Part shown: in pieces, positions 20,928 through 31,139 of the stretch | How the letters are laid out: each line of letters begins with the position of its first letter | Position numbering within the stretch: the first letter of the stretch is position 1 | Source of the DNA: Dactylis glomerata | Taxonomy: Eukaryota > Streptophyta > Magnoliopsida > Poales > Poaceae | DNA length: 64,000 nt | Direction: 5' to 3' | Assembly (NCBI GenBank): GCA_007115705.1 | Contig: QXEO01000382.1 | Span: 6,477,318 to 6,541,317, forward strand | Program-made: the position numbers and the translations under genes | The notes under the pieces: generated by a model | Told to the model about the DNA's origin: nothing | Databases searched by the model: none | The model's input: the letters and a program-made list of their open reading frames with translations, nothing else

Positions 20928-21126
20928 GTAGTTCTCTTTTTTATGCCACTGCTTCCAGTCGAAGTTACCCTCTGTTCTTTGGGTAGAAGAATTGCCCTCT
21001 GTTCTTTGGAGCCTAAGAACTACGCCCAATGCAGCAACTCAAAGAGGCCATAGGTGGCATAAAAAAGAGAACTACACCTCTTGGCTTTCTCGAGAGGTGC
21101 TAAGAGCCTCTTTTTTATGCCACTGC
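20928..21126. other. Rearranged segment: inverted integrase piece between 22-bp inverted repeats
   Basis: GTAGTTCTCTTTTTTATGCC at 20928 recurs inverted at 21054-21075, with a third, direct partial copy at 21108-21126. Between them, about 20956-21045, the plus strand encodes LPSVLWSLRTTPNAATQ, a string typical of the integrase region just after LEKAK in these elements, although integrase itself is on the minus strand. LPSVLW occurs twice. The segment has therefore been inverted and partly duplicated. Confidence 0.7.
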
Positions 21127-22126
21127 ATATTAGGCCATTGGCTTTTTCGACTTGCCCGTTCGTCTTCGGGTGTGCCACAGATGCGAATTTGAGCTTGATC
21201 CCTAGTCCTTCGCAGTAACTCTTGAATTCCTTCGAAGTGAAATTCGTCCCGTTATCTGTGATGATGCTGTATGGTACTCCAAAACGGAAAACTAATGACT
21301 TGATGAAGCTGATTGCTGCTGTAGAATCTTGAGTTGTTACCGGGGCCGCTTCCACCCATTTTGTGAATTTATCGACTGCCACTAGCATGTAGACATGCCC
21401 TCCTGGCCAAGATTTGTGCAACTTTCCCACCATATCGAGGCCCCATTGTGCGAAGGGCCAAGATAACGGTATCGTTTGTAACTCCGCTGCTAGTGCATGC
21501 GGTCTGGATGCAAACCTTTGACATGCTTCACACTTTAGAACTATATCTTTTGCGTCCTCGATGGCTGTTAACCAATAGAATCCTGCTCGGAAAGCTTTTG
21601 CTGCTATTGCTCTGCTGCTAGCATGATGGCCGCATACTCCGCCATGTATGTCTTTTAATATTGCTTGCCCTTCCTGGGGCGTTACACAACGCTGCAAAAC
21701 GCCGGTGATGCTTCTCTTGTACAATTTCCCCTCCAAGACGACAAACGCTTTCGATCTTCGAGTTATCCTCTTGGCCTCCACTGCATCTTCTGGTAGTTTT
21801 TTGTTTATCATGTACGCAAGATACGGCTGCATCCAAGTTTCTTCTATCATCATGATCTCCTCTGGTTCTGACGTAGCCCCCGAGCCTGCTGTAGTAGTCG
21901 AACTTTTTCCACTTTTTATTGATCTTTCCACTATTTCCTCCCAAAATACTCCGGACGGCACAGGTAAACACTGTGACCCGATGTTTGCTAAATTGTCGGC
22001 TTCTTCATTACTGTTCCTGCTTACGTGCGAGACTTCGCATCCATCGAACGTTCCTTCTAGATAATGGTACAAGTTTTTGTAGGCCATCATGTTGTCATTG
22101 ATTGTATCACATCTGTTCATGACTTG
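21020..22126 (-). pseudogene. Tat pol, end of second RNase H plus integrase (broken)
   Basis: The frame from 22120 opens with the tail of the second RNase H domain and continues into integrase. The zinc-binding module uses H159, H165, C197 and C200. The catalytic triad is D229 (GLDMVG), D289 (ITDNGTNF) and E325 (NGQVEKANG), with the expected 35 residues between the last two. The reading of integrase is lost after LEKAK (residue 347) at the inverted segment, so the C-terminal domain is missing. Upstream, an in-frame TAG at 22127-22129 sits where CAG (Gln) is expected, separating this frame from reverse transcriptase. It would insert the DNA copy if whole; here it cannot be full length. Confidence 0.9.
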
Positions 22127-23728
22127 CTAAACGACAAGGTTGGAATCTCCAAATATTTTTAGGCGAATTGCTCCACATGCTTTAGCCATCTTCATTCCGT
22201 GCAACAAAGCCTCATACTCCGCTTCATTGTTAGAAGCCTGTGGAAAGCTCATCCTCAAGACGTACTTTAATTTGTCTCCATGAGGTGATATCAACACTAC
22301 TCCTGCGCCTGCGCCTTGGACTCTCTTAGAACCGTCGAAGTACATTGTCCAAGTACTCGATAAATCTGGTGGTCCCGTGCTTTGCAGCTCGAGCCACTCT
22401 GCTGTAAAATCTGGCAAGACTTGCGACTTGATCGCCTTTCTTTTTTCATACGTGATGTCCATGGGAGATAACTCGATTCCCCACAAAGAGACATGTCCCG
22501 TTGCTAGAGGGTTGTTCAATATATTCGATAGTGGCGCTTTATTGACCACTATAATTGGGTGCACCACAAAATACTGTCGTAGTTTACGTGCGGTTGTGAA
22601 CACACTGTACGCCAACTTCTGATAATGCGGGTACCTCTGTTTGGTTGGAGACAGCACTTCACTGATGAAGTATACCGGCCTCTGGACGCCATGAGCTTTT
22701 CCTTCTTCGCTTCTTTCGACTACTAGAGCTGTACTTACCACCTGATGGGTTGCGGCGATGTACAACAGCAGTGGCTCTTTCTCTTTTGGTGCGACCAGCA
22801 CTGGTGGCGTGGAAAGCACTTTTTTCAATTGTGCAAACGCTGCGTCTGCTTCTTCTGTCCACTCGAATTTATCGTCTGACTTCTTTATAAGTGCATAGAA
22901 AGGAAGCGCCTTCTCTCCTAGTCGAGCGACGAAGCGACTTAGCGCCGCGACACATCCTGCCAACTTCTGTACGTCGTGGAGTTTCGTGGGTTTCCCCATT
23001 GTTAGAATTGCTTGAATCTTCTCTGGATTTGCCTCTATTCCTCGTGCTGATACCAAGAACCCCAAAAGTTGCCCTGCTGACACTCCGAAAGAGCACTTTG
23101 TCGGGTTCAGCTTAAGCTTGTATTTATTCAGGTTGTCGAAGGTTTCCGCCAAGTCGCGGATTAAGGATTGCTCTTCTCTTGTTGTGATGACTACATCATC
23201 AATGTAGACTTGGATATTGCGTCCTATTTGGCTTCCGAGGCAGTTTTGCATCATCCGCTGATAAGTTGCTCCTGCATTTTTTAGGCCAAAAGGCATTACC
23301 TGGTAGCAAAATACTCCGTATGGTGTGATGAAGGCCGTTTTTTCTTCATCCTCTTTCTTTAATTTGATCTGATTGTAACCAGAATATGCGTCCAAAAATG
23401 AAAGCCTTGCACATCCCGCTGTAGAATCGATTATCTGATCGATGCGGGGTAAAGGGAAGGGATCCTTTGGACAATGCTTATTGAGAGATGTGTAGTCGAC
23501 GCATACTCTTTGTACGTCTGTATTCTTCTTGGGTACTATGACTGGGTTCGACACCCAACTCGAAGTTTTGATTTCCCTGATAAATCCGGCATTTTCTAGC
23601 CTGTGCAATTCTGACGCTATCGCCTTCCTTTTAGGTTCATCAAATCGCCTCAATGGTTGCTTGACTGGTTTTGCCTTGGGATCTACCTTTAGTGCGTGCT
23701 CGACGAGTTCCCTGGGAACCCCTGGCAT
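22127..23728 (-). pseudogene. Tat pol, reverse transcriptase and two RNase H domains
   Basis: The frame of 533 codons holds reverse transcriptase with catalytic D113 (FLDAYSG) and YIDD at 175-178, a connected RNase H-like domain (about 270-410), and a second RNase H at about 463-533 with FDGS, NNEAEYEAL and GDSNLV supplying the D-E-D residues. The second RNase H is a lineage mark of Tat elements. The frame continues upstream without shift to the protease, but TAA at 23819-23821 and TAG near 23794 interrupt it. It ends at an in-frame TAG in place of CAG. The domain itself looks catalytically intact. Confidence 0.92.
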
Positions 23729-24529
23729 GTCCGATGGACACCAGGCGAAGATTTCCCAGCGCTCACGGAGGAACTCGACGAGCGCGCCTTCCTATGCGGG
23801 ATCCAAGTTCACCGCGATTTATGTTGTCTTATGTGGATCCGTAGGGTGGACCTGAATTTTCTTCGAGTCCTGCGTTGTGTCGAAAGCCTTATCTGGTAGG
23901 GATCGTCCAACGTCAGGTAGCACATTGTGATCCGTTTCTCCTTTCAACCTCTCATATTCTGCTGTCATGCCGAAAGTTTGCGCCATCCTGCTGAATTCTC
24001 TGTCGCATGTGTTGGCTACTTCAAAGCTCCCTTGTACCGTAATTGTTCCTTTAGGCCCTGGAATTTTTAATGTGAGATACGCGTAGTGTGGTACTGCCAT
24101 GAATTTTGCAAATGCTGGGCGCCCCAGGATTGCATGATATTGTGATGGCCAGTCCATGACTTCGAACTCCAGCTTCTCTCTTCTGTAATTTTCGCTGCTG
24201 CCGAAGCAGGCATCGAGTTCTATCCTTCCCAAAGGGTAATTTGCTGCTCCTGGTACTATTCCGTGGAAAGAGCAATCTGTTGACTTCAGACTCGTTAATG
24301 AGATGCACATTGCCTTTAGTGTTCTAGCATATATTAAGTTTATGCCGCTCCCTGCATCCATGAACACTCTTCCGATGTCATATCCTCCTATTTGCGCCTT
24401 TAGAACCATAGGCGAGTGGCCCGGCCTGGGAACTTTCCTTGGGTGGTCTGCTCTGCTGAACTTGACTGGTTGCTCTGACCACCGTAGGTACTCTGTGGTA
24501 GCTGGCGGCGATGATATTGCTAGGTTTAC
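23729..24529 (-). pseudogene. Tat pol, aspartic protease
   Basis: The frame 24409-23819 carries a retropepsin-like domain: FMDAGSGINLIYARTL at about 16-31 with catalytic D18 in DAGSG instead of DTG/DSG, and HAILGRPAF as the ILGRP-type flap-end motif. It processes gag-pol. Codons continue in frame past the TAA at 23819 toward reverse transcriptase. Between the gag stop (24530) and the first Met (24409) the frame is open and encodes a linker ending PRPGHSP. Confidence 0.85.
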
Positions 24530-26674
24530 TTACCTAGATATGCTCTTTCGCTCTTTCTTTGACTTGGGCACCGGTTGAATCATGGCCGATATGTACACTT
24601 TTGACTCTAGGTGCTTTGCTAGTCTTTGCATTTGATATCCTTGATTTCTACGTCTTTCTCCTTGCCTTCCTTCTTGGCTTGAGCCCATGGCGCCTTGCAA
24701 CCTTAGGAATGTTCTGCAATCCTTCATCTGGTGATTTGAGACCCTTTTCCCGTCGAGATACGCGTAGTGAATTCGACAAGGTCCGTATAGCATATCCTCG
24801 GCCGAAGGACCAGAGTATCTTGGTTTTTCTTCTCCTTTTGCCTGAAATCTCATACTTTCATACTCTTCCTCTTCTTCTAATACATAACCCGCGGCTACCT
24901 GATTTCGCCTTCCTTGGTTACCCCCGCTGCGGTGTCGTCTCCTCTGTCGACTCATTCTGTCGACTTCCGGCGAACGTCCTCTTTTATTGTTATACGCGTC
25001 CTCTCCATCAGCGAATTTGTTAGCTTGCTCCATTAGCTCAGCTACTGTCGTAGGTCTTGTTCTTCCTATTTCTTCCACAAGATCTGAGCGACAAAGTCCT
25101 TCCAAAAAGGCATCTATTGCTTGTTCGTCGGAGACGTCCTCTGCTGAGTTTTTTATTATACTCCAGCGTTGTATATAAGAGCGTAGCGTTTCGCCTTTCT
25201 TCTGCACACATGCTTTAACTTCTTCTAGTGATGCTGAGCGCTTGTAGGTGGAACGGAAATTTCTTGTGAATTGACTTTCGAGTTCCCCCCAGCTTCCAAT
25301 AGATTCGTCGGGTAGGGTGTTCAACCAGGACCGGGCGGCGCCGGTGAGGTGCAGCTGCAAACTTTGCATTGCAGTCGCCTTTGTTCCCCCTAGTATCTGC
25401 ACCGCCTGTAGATAATCTGATAACCATAAGGTGGGTTCCTGCGACCCATCGTATTTATTCTGGTCAAGTGGTAGTTTAAATCCTTTGGGTACCCGCGTTC
25501 TGCGAACCCTGCGGGTAAAGCATAACGCACCCATATCTTTATCGTCGTCTTCATAATTCTCTTCCCTCCAAGCATGTCGCGATTTATTTACTCGAGCTTG
25601 TGCTATTATACTTCTTGCATCTTCTTTCTTTTTCTGCTGCTTTTCCTCTTCTGACGACTCGCCGTAGTCGTAGTCTGCATGATTGTATCTGAACTTCTCC
25701 TTGTGACTTGTCGACTTTATCTCTGGGCCTTGTTCCCTGATCTTACCTTCTACTATTCCGAGGCTTCGTATCGCGGCTCGGTGCATATCTTCTCGCGGGT
25801 CTCCATGCTTCGGTCTTGTGGCTAGTAAATATGCTTGTGCTGCTGCCAATGCCGCCTCTGGTGTTTTTTGTATCAGGTCGTCTTCCTCCTCTTCTAGCTG
25901 CGGGGTGGGGCTCCTCGAGTACCCTTCTTCTCTGCCGCGTGCTGTCGCCCCCCTGTTATGTTTTGGATCTCCACGCCTCTCTCTGCTATATTCTGAATCT
26001 TCACTATAGTCTTCCCAGTATTCCTCCCTTGATATACTGTTGTTGTCTTGAAACATCATGTCTCTTTCCTCCCTTAGTTTCTTCTTGTGTTGGTATAATG
26101 CATACTGATATCCCATTAGAACTTCTCTTCTCGATCCTTCGGGTACTTCTGTACCATAATTAATGGCTGATTTGATCATTCTCCATTCACCAGCCGAGAC
26201 ATGGACTTTCTCTTTTTCCTTTTTGTTGTGACCTTTCACTTTGTCGACTTGCCTGTCGATCTTTTTACTTCCTTTGTTGTTGCTTCCTTCTTCTGCCTCA
26301 GTGATGATGACGCATAACTGCTGTACTTTGGAGACGCCGCTGCTTCCTACGGCGAAGTCCCTTACGTTGTTGTGCGTCTGACACGCTTTTTCTTCTGAGT
26401 CGAAATTTTCCTGAATTTCGTTGCCTTTTGCGATTGATGCTTTTTCTAAGCTGACCGGCGAGTTTACCTCACTGGAAGAGCCTTCTGATGACTCCACTGT
26501 TTCCTCCGTTTCGGGTTTGCTTGCTGATGGATCTGGTTTCGCCGAATCCGAAAGGCGAGACGAACCCGACGGCCCGATGAGGATGCTCAAACTTCCGATG
26601 GTTAGTTCCACCTCTTGACTTCCGTCGACTTCTGGACTTCTGTTGGCTAAAAGCGAAAAAGCCGTCGAATTCAT
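24530..26674 (-). CDS. Tat gag polyprotein
   Basis: The 714-residue frame is intact. The longer reading from 26839 would start inside the LTR, so the ATG at 26674 just past the primer site is chosen. The first 400 residues are charged and low-complexity with many Glu, Lys and Ser. The retrotransposon gag domain is at about 400-520 (KYDGSQEPTLWLSDYL, then LTGAARSWLNTLP and TYIQRW-like SYIQRWSIIKN). A Cys/His cluster at about 630-655 (CRIHYAYLD, then HQMKDC) stands where a zinc knuckle is expected but is not a classic CCHC. Gag packages the RNA into the particle. Its long N-terminal extension is typical of Tat elements. Confidence 0.9.
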   Translation of the reverse strand: MNSTAFSLLANRSPEVDGSQEVELTIGSLSILIGPSGSSRLSDSAKPDPSASKPETEETVESSEGSSSEVNSPVSLEKASIAKGNEIQENFDSEEKACQTHNNVRDFAVGSSGVSKVQQLCVIITEAEEGSNNKGSKKIDRQVDKVKGHNKKEKEKVHVSAGEWRMIKSAINYGTEVPEGSRREVLMGYQYALYQHKKKLREERDMMFQDNNSISREEYWEDYSEDSEYSRERRGDPKHNRGATARGREEGYSRSPTPQLEEEEDDLIQKTPEAALAAAQAYLLATRPKHGDPREDMHRAAIRSLGIVEGKIREQGPEIKSTSHKEKFRYNHADYDYGESSEEEKQQKKKEDARSIIAQARVNKSRHAWREENYEDDDKDMGALCFTRRVRRTRVPKGFKLPLDQNKYDGSQEPTLWLSDYLQAVQILGGTKATAMQSLQLHLTGAARSWLNTLPDESIGSWGELESQFTRNFRSTYKRSASLEEVKACVQKKGETLRSYIQRWSIIKNSAEDVSDEQAIDAFLEGLCRSDLVEEIGRTRPTTVAELMEQANKFADGEDAYNNKRGRSPEVDRMSRQRRRHRSGGNQGRRNQVAAGYVLEEEEEYESMRFQAKGEEKPRYSGPSAEDMLYGPCRIHYAYLDGKRVSNHQMKDCRTFLRLQGAMGSSQEGRQGERRRNQGYQMQRLAKHLESKVYISAMIQPVPKSKKERKSISR

Positions 26675-26691
26675 GATTCCAACGCCCCGAG

Positions 26692-26709
26692 TCCCCACGG
26701 TCGGCGCCA
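26692..26709 (-). other. Primer binding site of the Tat element
   Basis: The minus strand reads TGGCGCCGACCGTGGGGA two bases inside the 5' LTR. The first eight bases match the complement of the aspartate tRNA 3' end; the rest match only partly. Confidence 0.6.
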
Positions 26710-26711
26710 AT

Positions 26712-27047
26712 TGACGAGGGGTTAACTCGACAAATGTCCTAGATGAAGGACTTAGGATCGGGGAGATAGGGCGTCGGATAAACTCGAAGGTAAAGTTAGT
26801 CGAAATAGGTGTGTATCGAAAGTAAACTTGGGTGTTCAACTTGGCTTGCTTTCAATCTGCCCTACACCGTCCCCTCCTGGCCCCTATATATAGGTGGCCA
26901 GGTCTCGAGGATCGGGTAGGGTCCGATACAGATTACAAATATCGACATACGGTAATAACTCGTATTCGACTATTATTACAATTGGGCCTAGCACAACAGG
27001 CCTCAGGGGTACTCAACTAACGGGCTCTACTAGCTATACCCTTGTCA
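26712..27047 (-). repeat. 5' LTR of the Tat Gypsy element
   Basis: 336 bp, with the same ends as the 3' LTR. The minus-strand TATATATA at about 26887-26894 is the promoter core. Confidence 0.95.
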
Positions 27048-27052
27048 CTAAG

Positions 27053-27367
27053 AGATATATCATTTTACTTAAAGTTCGAGGAGTTCCAAATTCATCCACG
27101 ACATATATCTTAGCCAGCGGATATATAGAGGTGATGTAAATTTTTCTAAAGGAGTATTTGAAATGGTTATATATGTAAACTCTTAATTATCTAGAAAAGT
27201 ATATTCCCTCTATTTTTTATTCATGTTTTGGGTTTATTCAAAGTGAAACTTTAATTTTTTAACCAAATAAATAGAAATGAATTTGAATAACATCTATAAT
27301 ACAAAAATCATATCAGATGAAAATATATGTTATGTTGATCCTAACAATTGATTTTATATTTAAACAA
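27053..27367. other. AT-rich flank
   Basis: Nothing recognised between the Tat element and the first Helitron. Confidence 0.5.
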
Positions 27368-27584
27368 CTAGCAAGGTGGCCCTCGTAAATGCGAGGGCAT
27401 TGCCTTTACATGTTTTATGAGTTCATGAAGAATTTTTTCTTTTGAAATCATTGGAAACATGGAATTCAGAATATATGATTCTTTAGTCATAGTAAATATA
27501 ATGTTAGGCCCAAAGAAACATTTACTTTGAAAAAGAGTAGGAACTTCTAATAATACCTCATATTTATACTCTTATATCAGAGAT

Positions 27585-27965
27585 TAAATTCGGCTCCCGG
27601 GTGCATAAGGTCCCTCTACCTAAAAAACATACTTCAAAAAAGATTGACCAAAAATTTTGCATTTACATATCCACAATCTAAGCAAGTTTGTAAAGTTTCA
27701 TCGAAAACCGATACATTTCATGGTCTATGTAAAAAAAGACAAAAACTATCATGTGAAACGTCTTATATTTAGCAAAAAAATTATCTTTTGTACATGCGCC
27801 ACATGACATGTGGATATGTTGTGCAACGACTTTGTGGGCATATAGCATGTGAAAATGTATGTGAGAATTTTTGCTCCAATTTTTTTAACATTTTGAAATA
27901 TGTCAAATATGTATTTCAAAATATAGGGAGCATATGCCTCCAGGAGCCAAAACACCACTCCCCTC
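27585..27965. mobile_element. MITE with GGCTCCCGGGTGCAT-type ends
   Basis: Left TCGGCTCCCGGGTGCAT and right ATGCCTCCAGGAGCCAAAA are inverted imperfect repeats. A 9-bp TATATCAGA / TATATCAAA pair outside the ends may be a Mutator-type target duplication. The interior has no gene. It lies within the minus-strand Helitron. Confidence 0.5.
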
Positions 27966-29101
27966 CTATATATCAAACAGTCTTTGTAAGAATATATATC
28001 AGAAAACAAATATAATGCTCATTATTATTTTAAAATTTATTATAATATAAAATATCTCGGATCTAATATGTAACCTCATTTGGTGATCGAAGCATGTAAA
28101 GTTTGCAGAGAAACAATATTTGTTGATTAATTGTAAGTGAAATTAAATTAGTACATGTCATTAAGGTTCGATTGTACGTCATATCAACTTAGTAACAAAC
28201 TTATAGGGCAAGCCTAAGGATCCACAAAAATTAATAGACCATACCCTGTTTAGTTTCTAAAATGCACAATTTTCTTGGTGTAAAAGTGTGCAACTCCCCA
28301 ACCTCATGTATCTCTACTGCTTGATGTTTAGGGTAAAATATGCAACTACCCATCTAAATGTGGATAAAGGAATTGTGGTAAAAGTTGTCAACTTGAAATT
28401 AAAATAGCAGTCGACTAAGGAATAGACCCTTGTAGACTGTAAACATAGGTCGTACACACATTTAAGAAACAAATAGGAGTAAGATAATTTTGTATGAAAT
28501 ATGAAAATGTGCACTAAAAGATAAAGTAGAAAATACATTCCCTGTATTGCTTTATGTATTATGATTACTAAGCCATTAATTACATATCAGGTTTTTTATC
28601 ACAAAAAAGTACTTTTTGTCGAACGAACTCAGCTAGCTAGCATGTTTAATTTTTTTTCCAAATGAACTTAGTCACTGGTCTAATAAGATACAGTTGTCCA
28701 CCTATAAAAGTTTTTTTTATCTGAACAGACTTGGACTTAGACTTAAACCGAGGACTCCCACAATGGAACATGCTAGCTACCTGATAATAAAAAAAGGTTT
28801 GAGAGCCTCCTCAAAGAAAAACAACGGTAGTGGCCAGATGCGTATATCTTTTCTCTGTTTACAACGGCACATCTTGGTAATTATTTTCTTTTACACGTGA
28901 CGTAGTCTGCCTAAACCCAATTTTCTTTGACACGCTGCATTCAGAGTACGTGTCAGCCACAAATTCCATAATAAGGTTACGTTAATTCTGCTCAATCCTA
29001 GAGTAAATTATAGATCTAACAGTTAAAATAATTTTAATGATATGGATTAACCTCGTGTCTCTATTTTAGACCCTCGTATTGTGCTTTTAGTATATATAGT
29101 A

Positions 29102-29316
29102 CTCCCTCCGTCTCGGTGTATAGGTCCTGCACGTATCCCTAGATCATCATTTTGACCAATATAATATAAGATATATACTATAAAATATATATCACTAGAA
29201 ACTTCAGATTATGTACTTTGTAATGATATAATTTTTATATTATGAAATTTTTATTATATTTGTCAAAATGACGATTTAGGGGTACGTGCAAGACCTATAC
29301 ACCGGGACGGAAGGAG
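29102..29316. mobile_element. Stowaway MITE
   Basis: Ends CTCCCTCCGT and ACGGAAGGAG with TA on each side (29100-29101 and 29317-29318). Internal inverted arms share CTATACACCG and the CCTAGATCATC / GACGATTTAGG blocks. Confidence 0.9.
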
Positions 29317-29475
29317 TAGATATTAAAGTTTAACTTTGATTAACCTAGAACATGAACTAAATAAAAGAAGGGAGTATATCTGCGGGCATAGACATCATTA
29401 AGTATGTAAAAGTTGTCTAGATCCCCTGATTGGAGTAGGATTTTCTATGATTGAGTTAATTAGGCAAAATAGTTA

Positions 29476-29578
29476 CTCCCTCCGATCCATAATACTCTTC
29501 GCTAATATAGATGTATCTAGACACATTTTAGTGGTAGATACATCCGTATTAGCGAAGAGTAATATGGGTCGGAGGAAG
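29476..29578. mobile_element. Stowaway MITE, 103 bp, nearly perfect hairpin
   Basis: Ends CTCCCTCCGATCC and GGGTCGGAGGAAG with TA duplications at 29474-29475 and 29579-29580. The arms CTCTTCGCTAATA and TATTAGCGAAGAG fold into a long stem. Confidence 0.9.
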
Positions 29579-29713
29579 TATATATTTTAGTTGGCAGGTT
29601 ACGGTGAGTCCTGTCCCTGTTGTATTAGTATACTAGTTGGCACTTGGCACGTGAGTGTGGTAGGGAATAGGAGTCCTAGTTGATTACGACATGGACTACA
29701 AAACACTTTCATA

Positions 29714-29970
29714 CTCCCTCCGTCGGGAATTACCCTGCATTCTATGTTTGGTCAAAGTCAAACTTTTCAAATTTTGACCAAACATATTGATAAAACTATC
29801 AATAACTATGAAACCAAATACATACAATATGAAAATATATTTTATGACAATTCTAATGATGGTTATTTTATATTATAAATATTAATATTTTTTCTTATAC
29901 GCTTAGTCAAAGTTTATAAAGTTTGACTTTGACTAAACCCAGAATGCAGGGTAATTCTTGATAGAGGGAG
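29714..29970. mobile_element. Stowaway MITE
   Basis: Ends CTCCCTCCGTCGGGAATTAC and GTAATTCTTGATAGAGGGAG, with TA on each side. The arms contain TTGGTCAAAGTCAAAC and its inverted form. Confidence 0.9.
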
Positions 29971-29982
29971 TATCCGTGTGTA

Positions 29983-30480
29983 CCTACCCATACGACTAAG
30001 CACTCGATTAGTAATTAGTAATCATGTGGTACTCTCCGATTCAGTTTAACAAAGACACACATCGTTTTAAAAAATGTAATCAAATAATATGAATAAAATT
30101 TATTGACAAAACTAATGGTTAAAGTTTTTCTTACACGCGTACTCGCTCTGTTCTAAATATAAGATGTTTTAGCCTTTTTTCTGACACACATATATTTAGA
30201 TGGTTTTTAGTGTGTAGGATCACTCATGTACTTCTAACCTACATATTAAAAGCTGTCTAGATACATAGTGTAAAAAAAGGGTAAAATGTCTTATATTTTG
30301 GAATGGAGGGAGTGACCTGTTAAACTTGAAGGAGTAGCTTTGACAAAGCTGGAAGTTGATCCACCCGTTTAATATGTGGACGCAAACACATGCTTCATTT
30401 TTACGGAGAACTTCCGAGGAAACATCCTACTTTATTTTTAACTATATATGTGGTGGAATTAAGTATATATACACCGACTC
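29983..30480. repeat. Left arm of a long inverted repeat
   Basis: Blocks ACCTACCCATACGACTAAG, GCTTTGACAAAGCTGGAA, AACTTCCGAGGAAACATCC and TGTGGTGGAATTAAGTATA recur in the opposite orientation and reverse order within 31140-31640. The arm contains the Stowaway at 30142-30312. Confidence 0.7.
30142..30312. mobile_element. Stowaway-like MITE
   Basis: Starts TA|CTCGCTCTGTTC and ends GGAATGGAGGGAG|TG; the arms share AATATAAGATGTTTT in inverted form. The right-hand TA appears mutated. Confidence 0.75.
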
Positions 30481-30638
30481 TAAAAAGTGGTTGAATTAGT
30501 TATGCAGGGAATCTTCAATTTCATCAAAGGATTGGTCACATCAGAACCTCTTCAACACGCGCAGATGAAAAAAATCTTAGCCAAAGGAACTTGCCTTGCC
30601 TTGTTCTTATATTTTTGGTCCAATTAGGTGTGCGTCTA

Positions 30639-30898
30639 CCCCTCTATCCATAATTACTCTGTATTTTAGGTTTGCTCAAAATAAAATGTTATAAAGTTTA
30701 AACAAGCATATGGATAAAAGTATAAACGTCTAACATCTATACTATACTAGATACATATAATATAAAAATATATTTTATGATGATTCTAATGATATTTATT
30801 TTATGTAAATATTGATATTTTTCTTGTGTGGTTGGTTAAGTCTTAAAAGGTATGACTTTGATCAAACCTAGAATGTAGAGTAATTAAGGATAGAGGGA
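30639..30898. mobile_element. Degenerate Stowaway MITE
   Basis: TA|CCCCTCTATCCATAATTAC at the left and GTAATTAAGGATAGAGGGA|TA at the right, with TAGGTTTG / CAAACCTA arms. Confidence 0.8.
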
Positions 30899-30900
30899 TA

Positions 30901-31139
30901 CACAAAGCTTGTATCGGACAACACGGTGAGGCCACTGCCTCGCCTCCGAGCTCCTTGTCATCCTCTAAATCTTTCTCGACGAGCAATAGAACAGAGAGCC
31001 AAAACTCCCGCCCCTGGCAGCTTCGATACCGGCAAGGGTGGAGGAGAGGTGAGACGACACATTGACATCCCGTCGCCTCCAACGTGTCGCCCAAGTCGGG
31101 AGAGCTCTTGTGTCTAAAGATCATGTTTTTCCAATCCAA
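30901..31139. other. Loop of the inverted repeat, GC-rich
   Basis: The segment is unlike its AT-rich surroundings. Short frames of 63 codons (plus) and 104 codons (minus, 30843-31157) exist, but no known protein was recognised. Confidence 0.4.

Larger units (their letters stand above)
18564..27047 (-). mobile_element. Complete Gypsy LTR retrotransposon, Tat lineage, with an antisense extra gene
   Basis: Two 336-bp LTRs beginning TG and ending CA bound the element, with the 5-bp target duplication CTAAG at 18559-18563 and 27048-27052. Gene order on the minus strand is 5' LTR, primer site, gag, protease, reverse transcriptase, RNase H, a second RNase H, integrase, then a 2-kb region, then 3' LTR. 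The second RNase H is a known mark of the Tat lineage (Ogre, Retand, Grande relatives). Pol is broken by in-frame stops and an inverted segment in integrase, while the plus-strand AT-hook/B3 gene is intact. Confidence 0.93.
27368..29320 (-). mobile_element. Non-autonomous Helitron, minus strand
   Basis: On the minus strand the element begins A|TCTACTATATATACTAAAAG at 29320 and ends with a hairpin (GCCCTCG..CGAGGGC), seven to eight bases, then CTAG followed by T at 27368. These are the Helitron rules: 5' TC, 3' hairpin plus CTRR, insertion between A and T, no target duplication. The 5' end is interrupted by a Stowaway MITE (29102-29316). No helicase is encoded. Both ends match the plus-strand element at 32216-34874. 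Confidence 0.75.

Noticed and set aside
24528..24535. AG|GTAAGT perfect splice donor at the gag stop of the Tat element
   Set aside because: Some Tat relatives have an intron, but no matching acceptor that would join gag to protease was established by eye.
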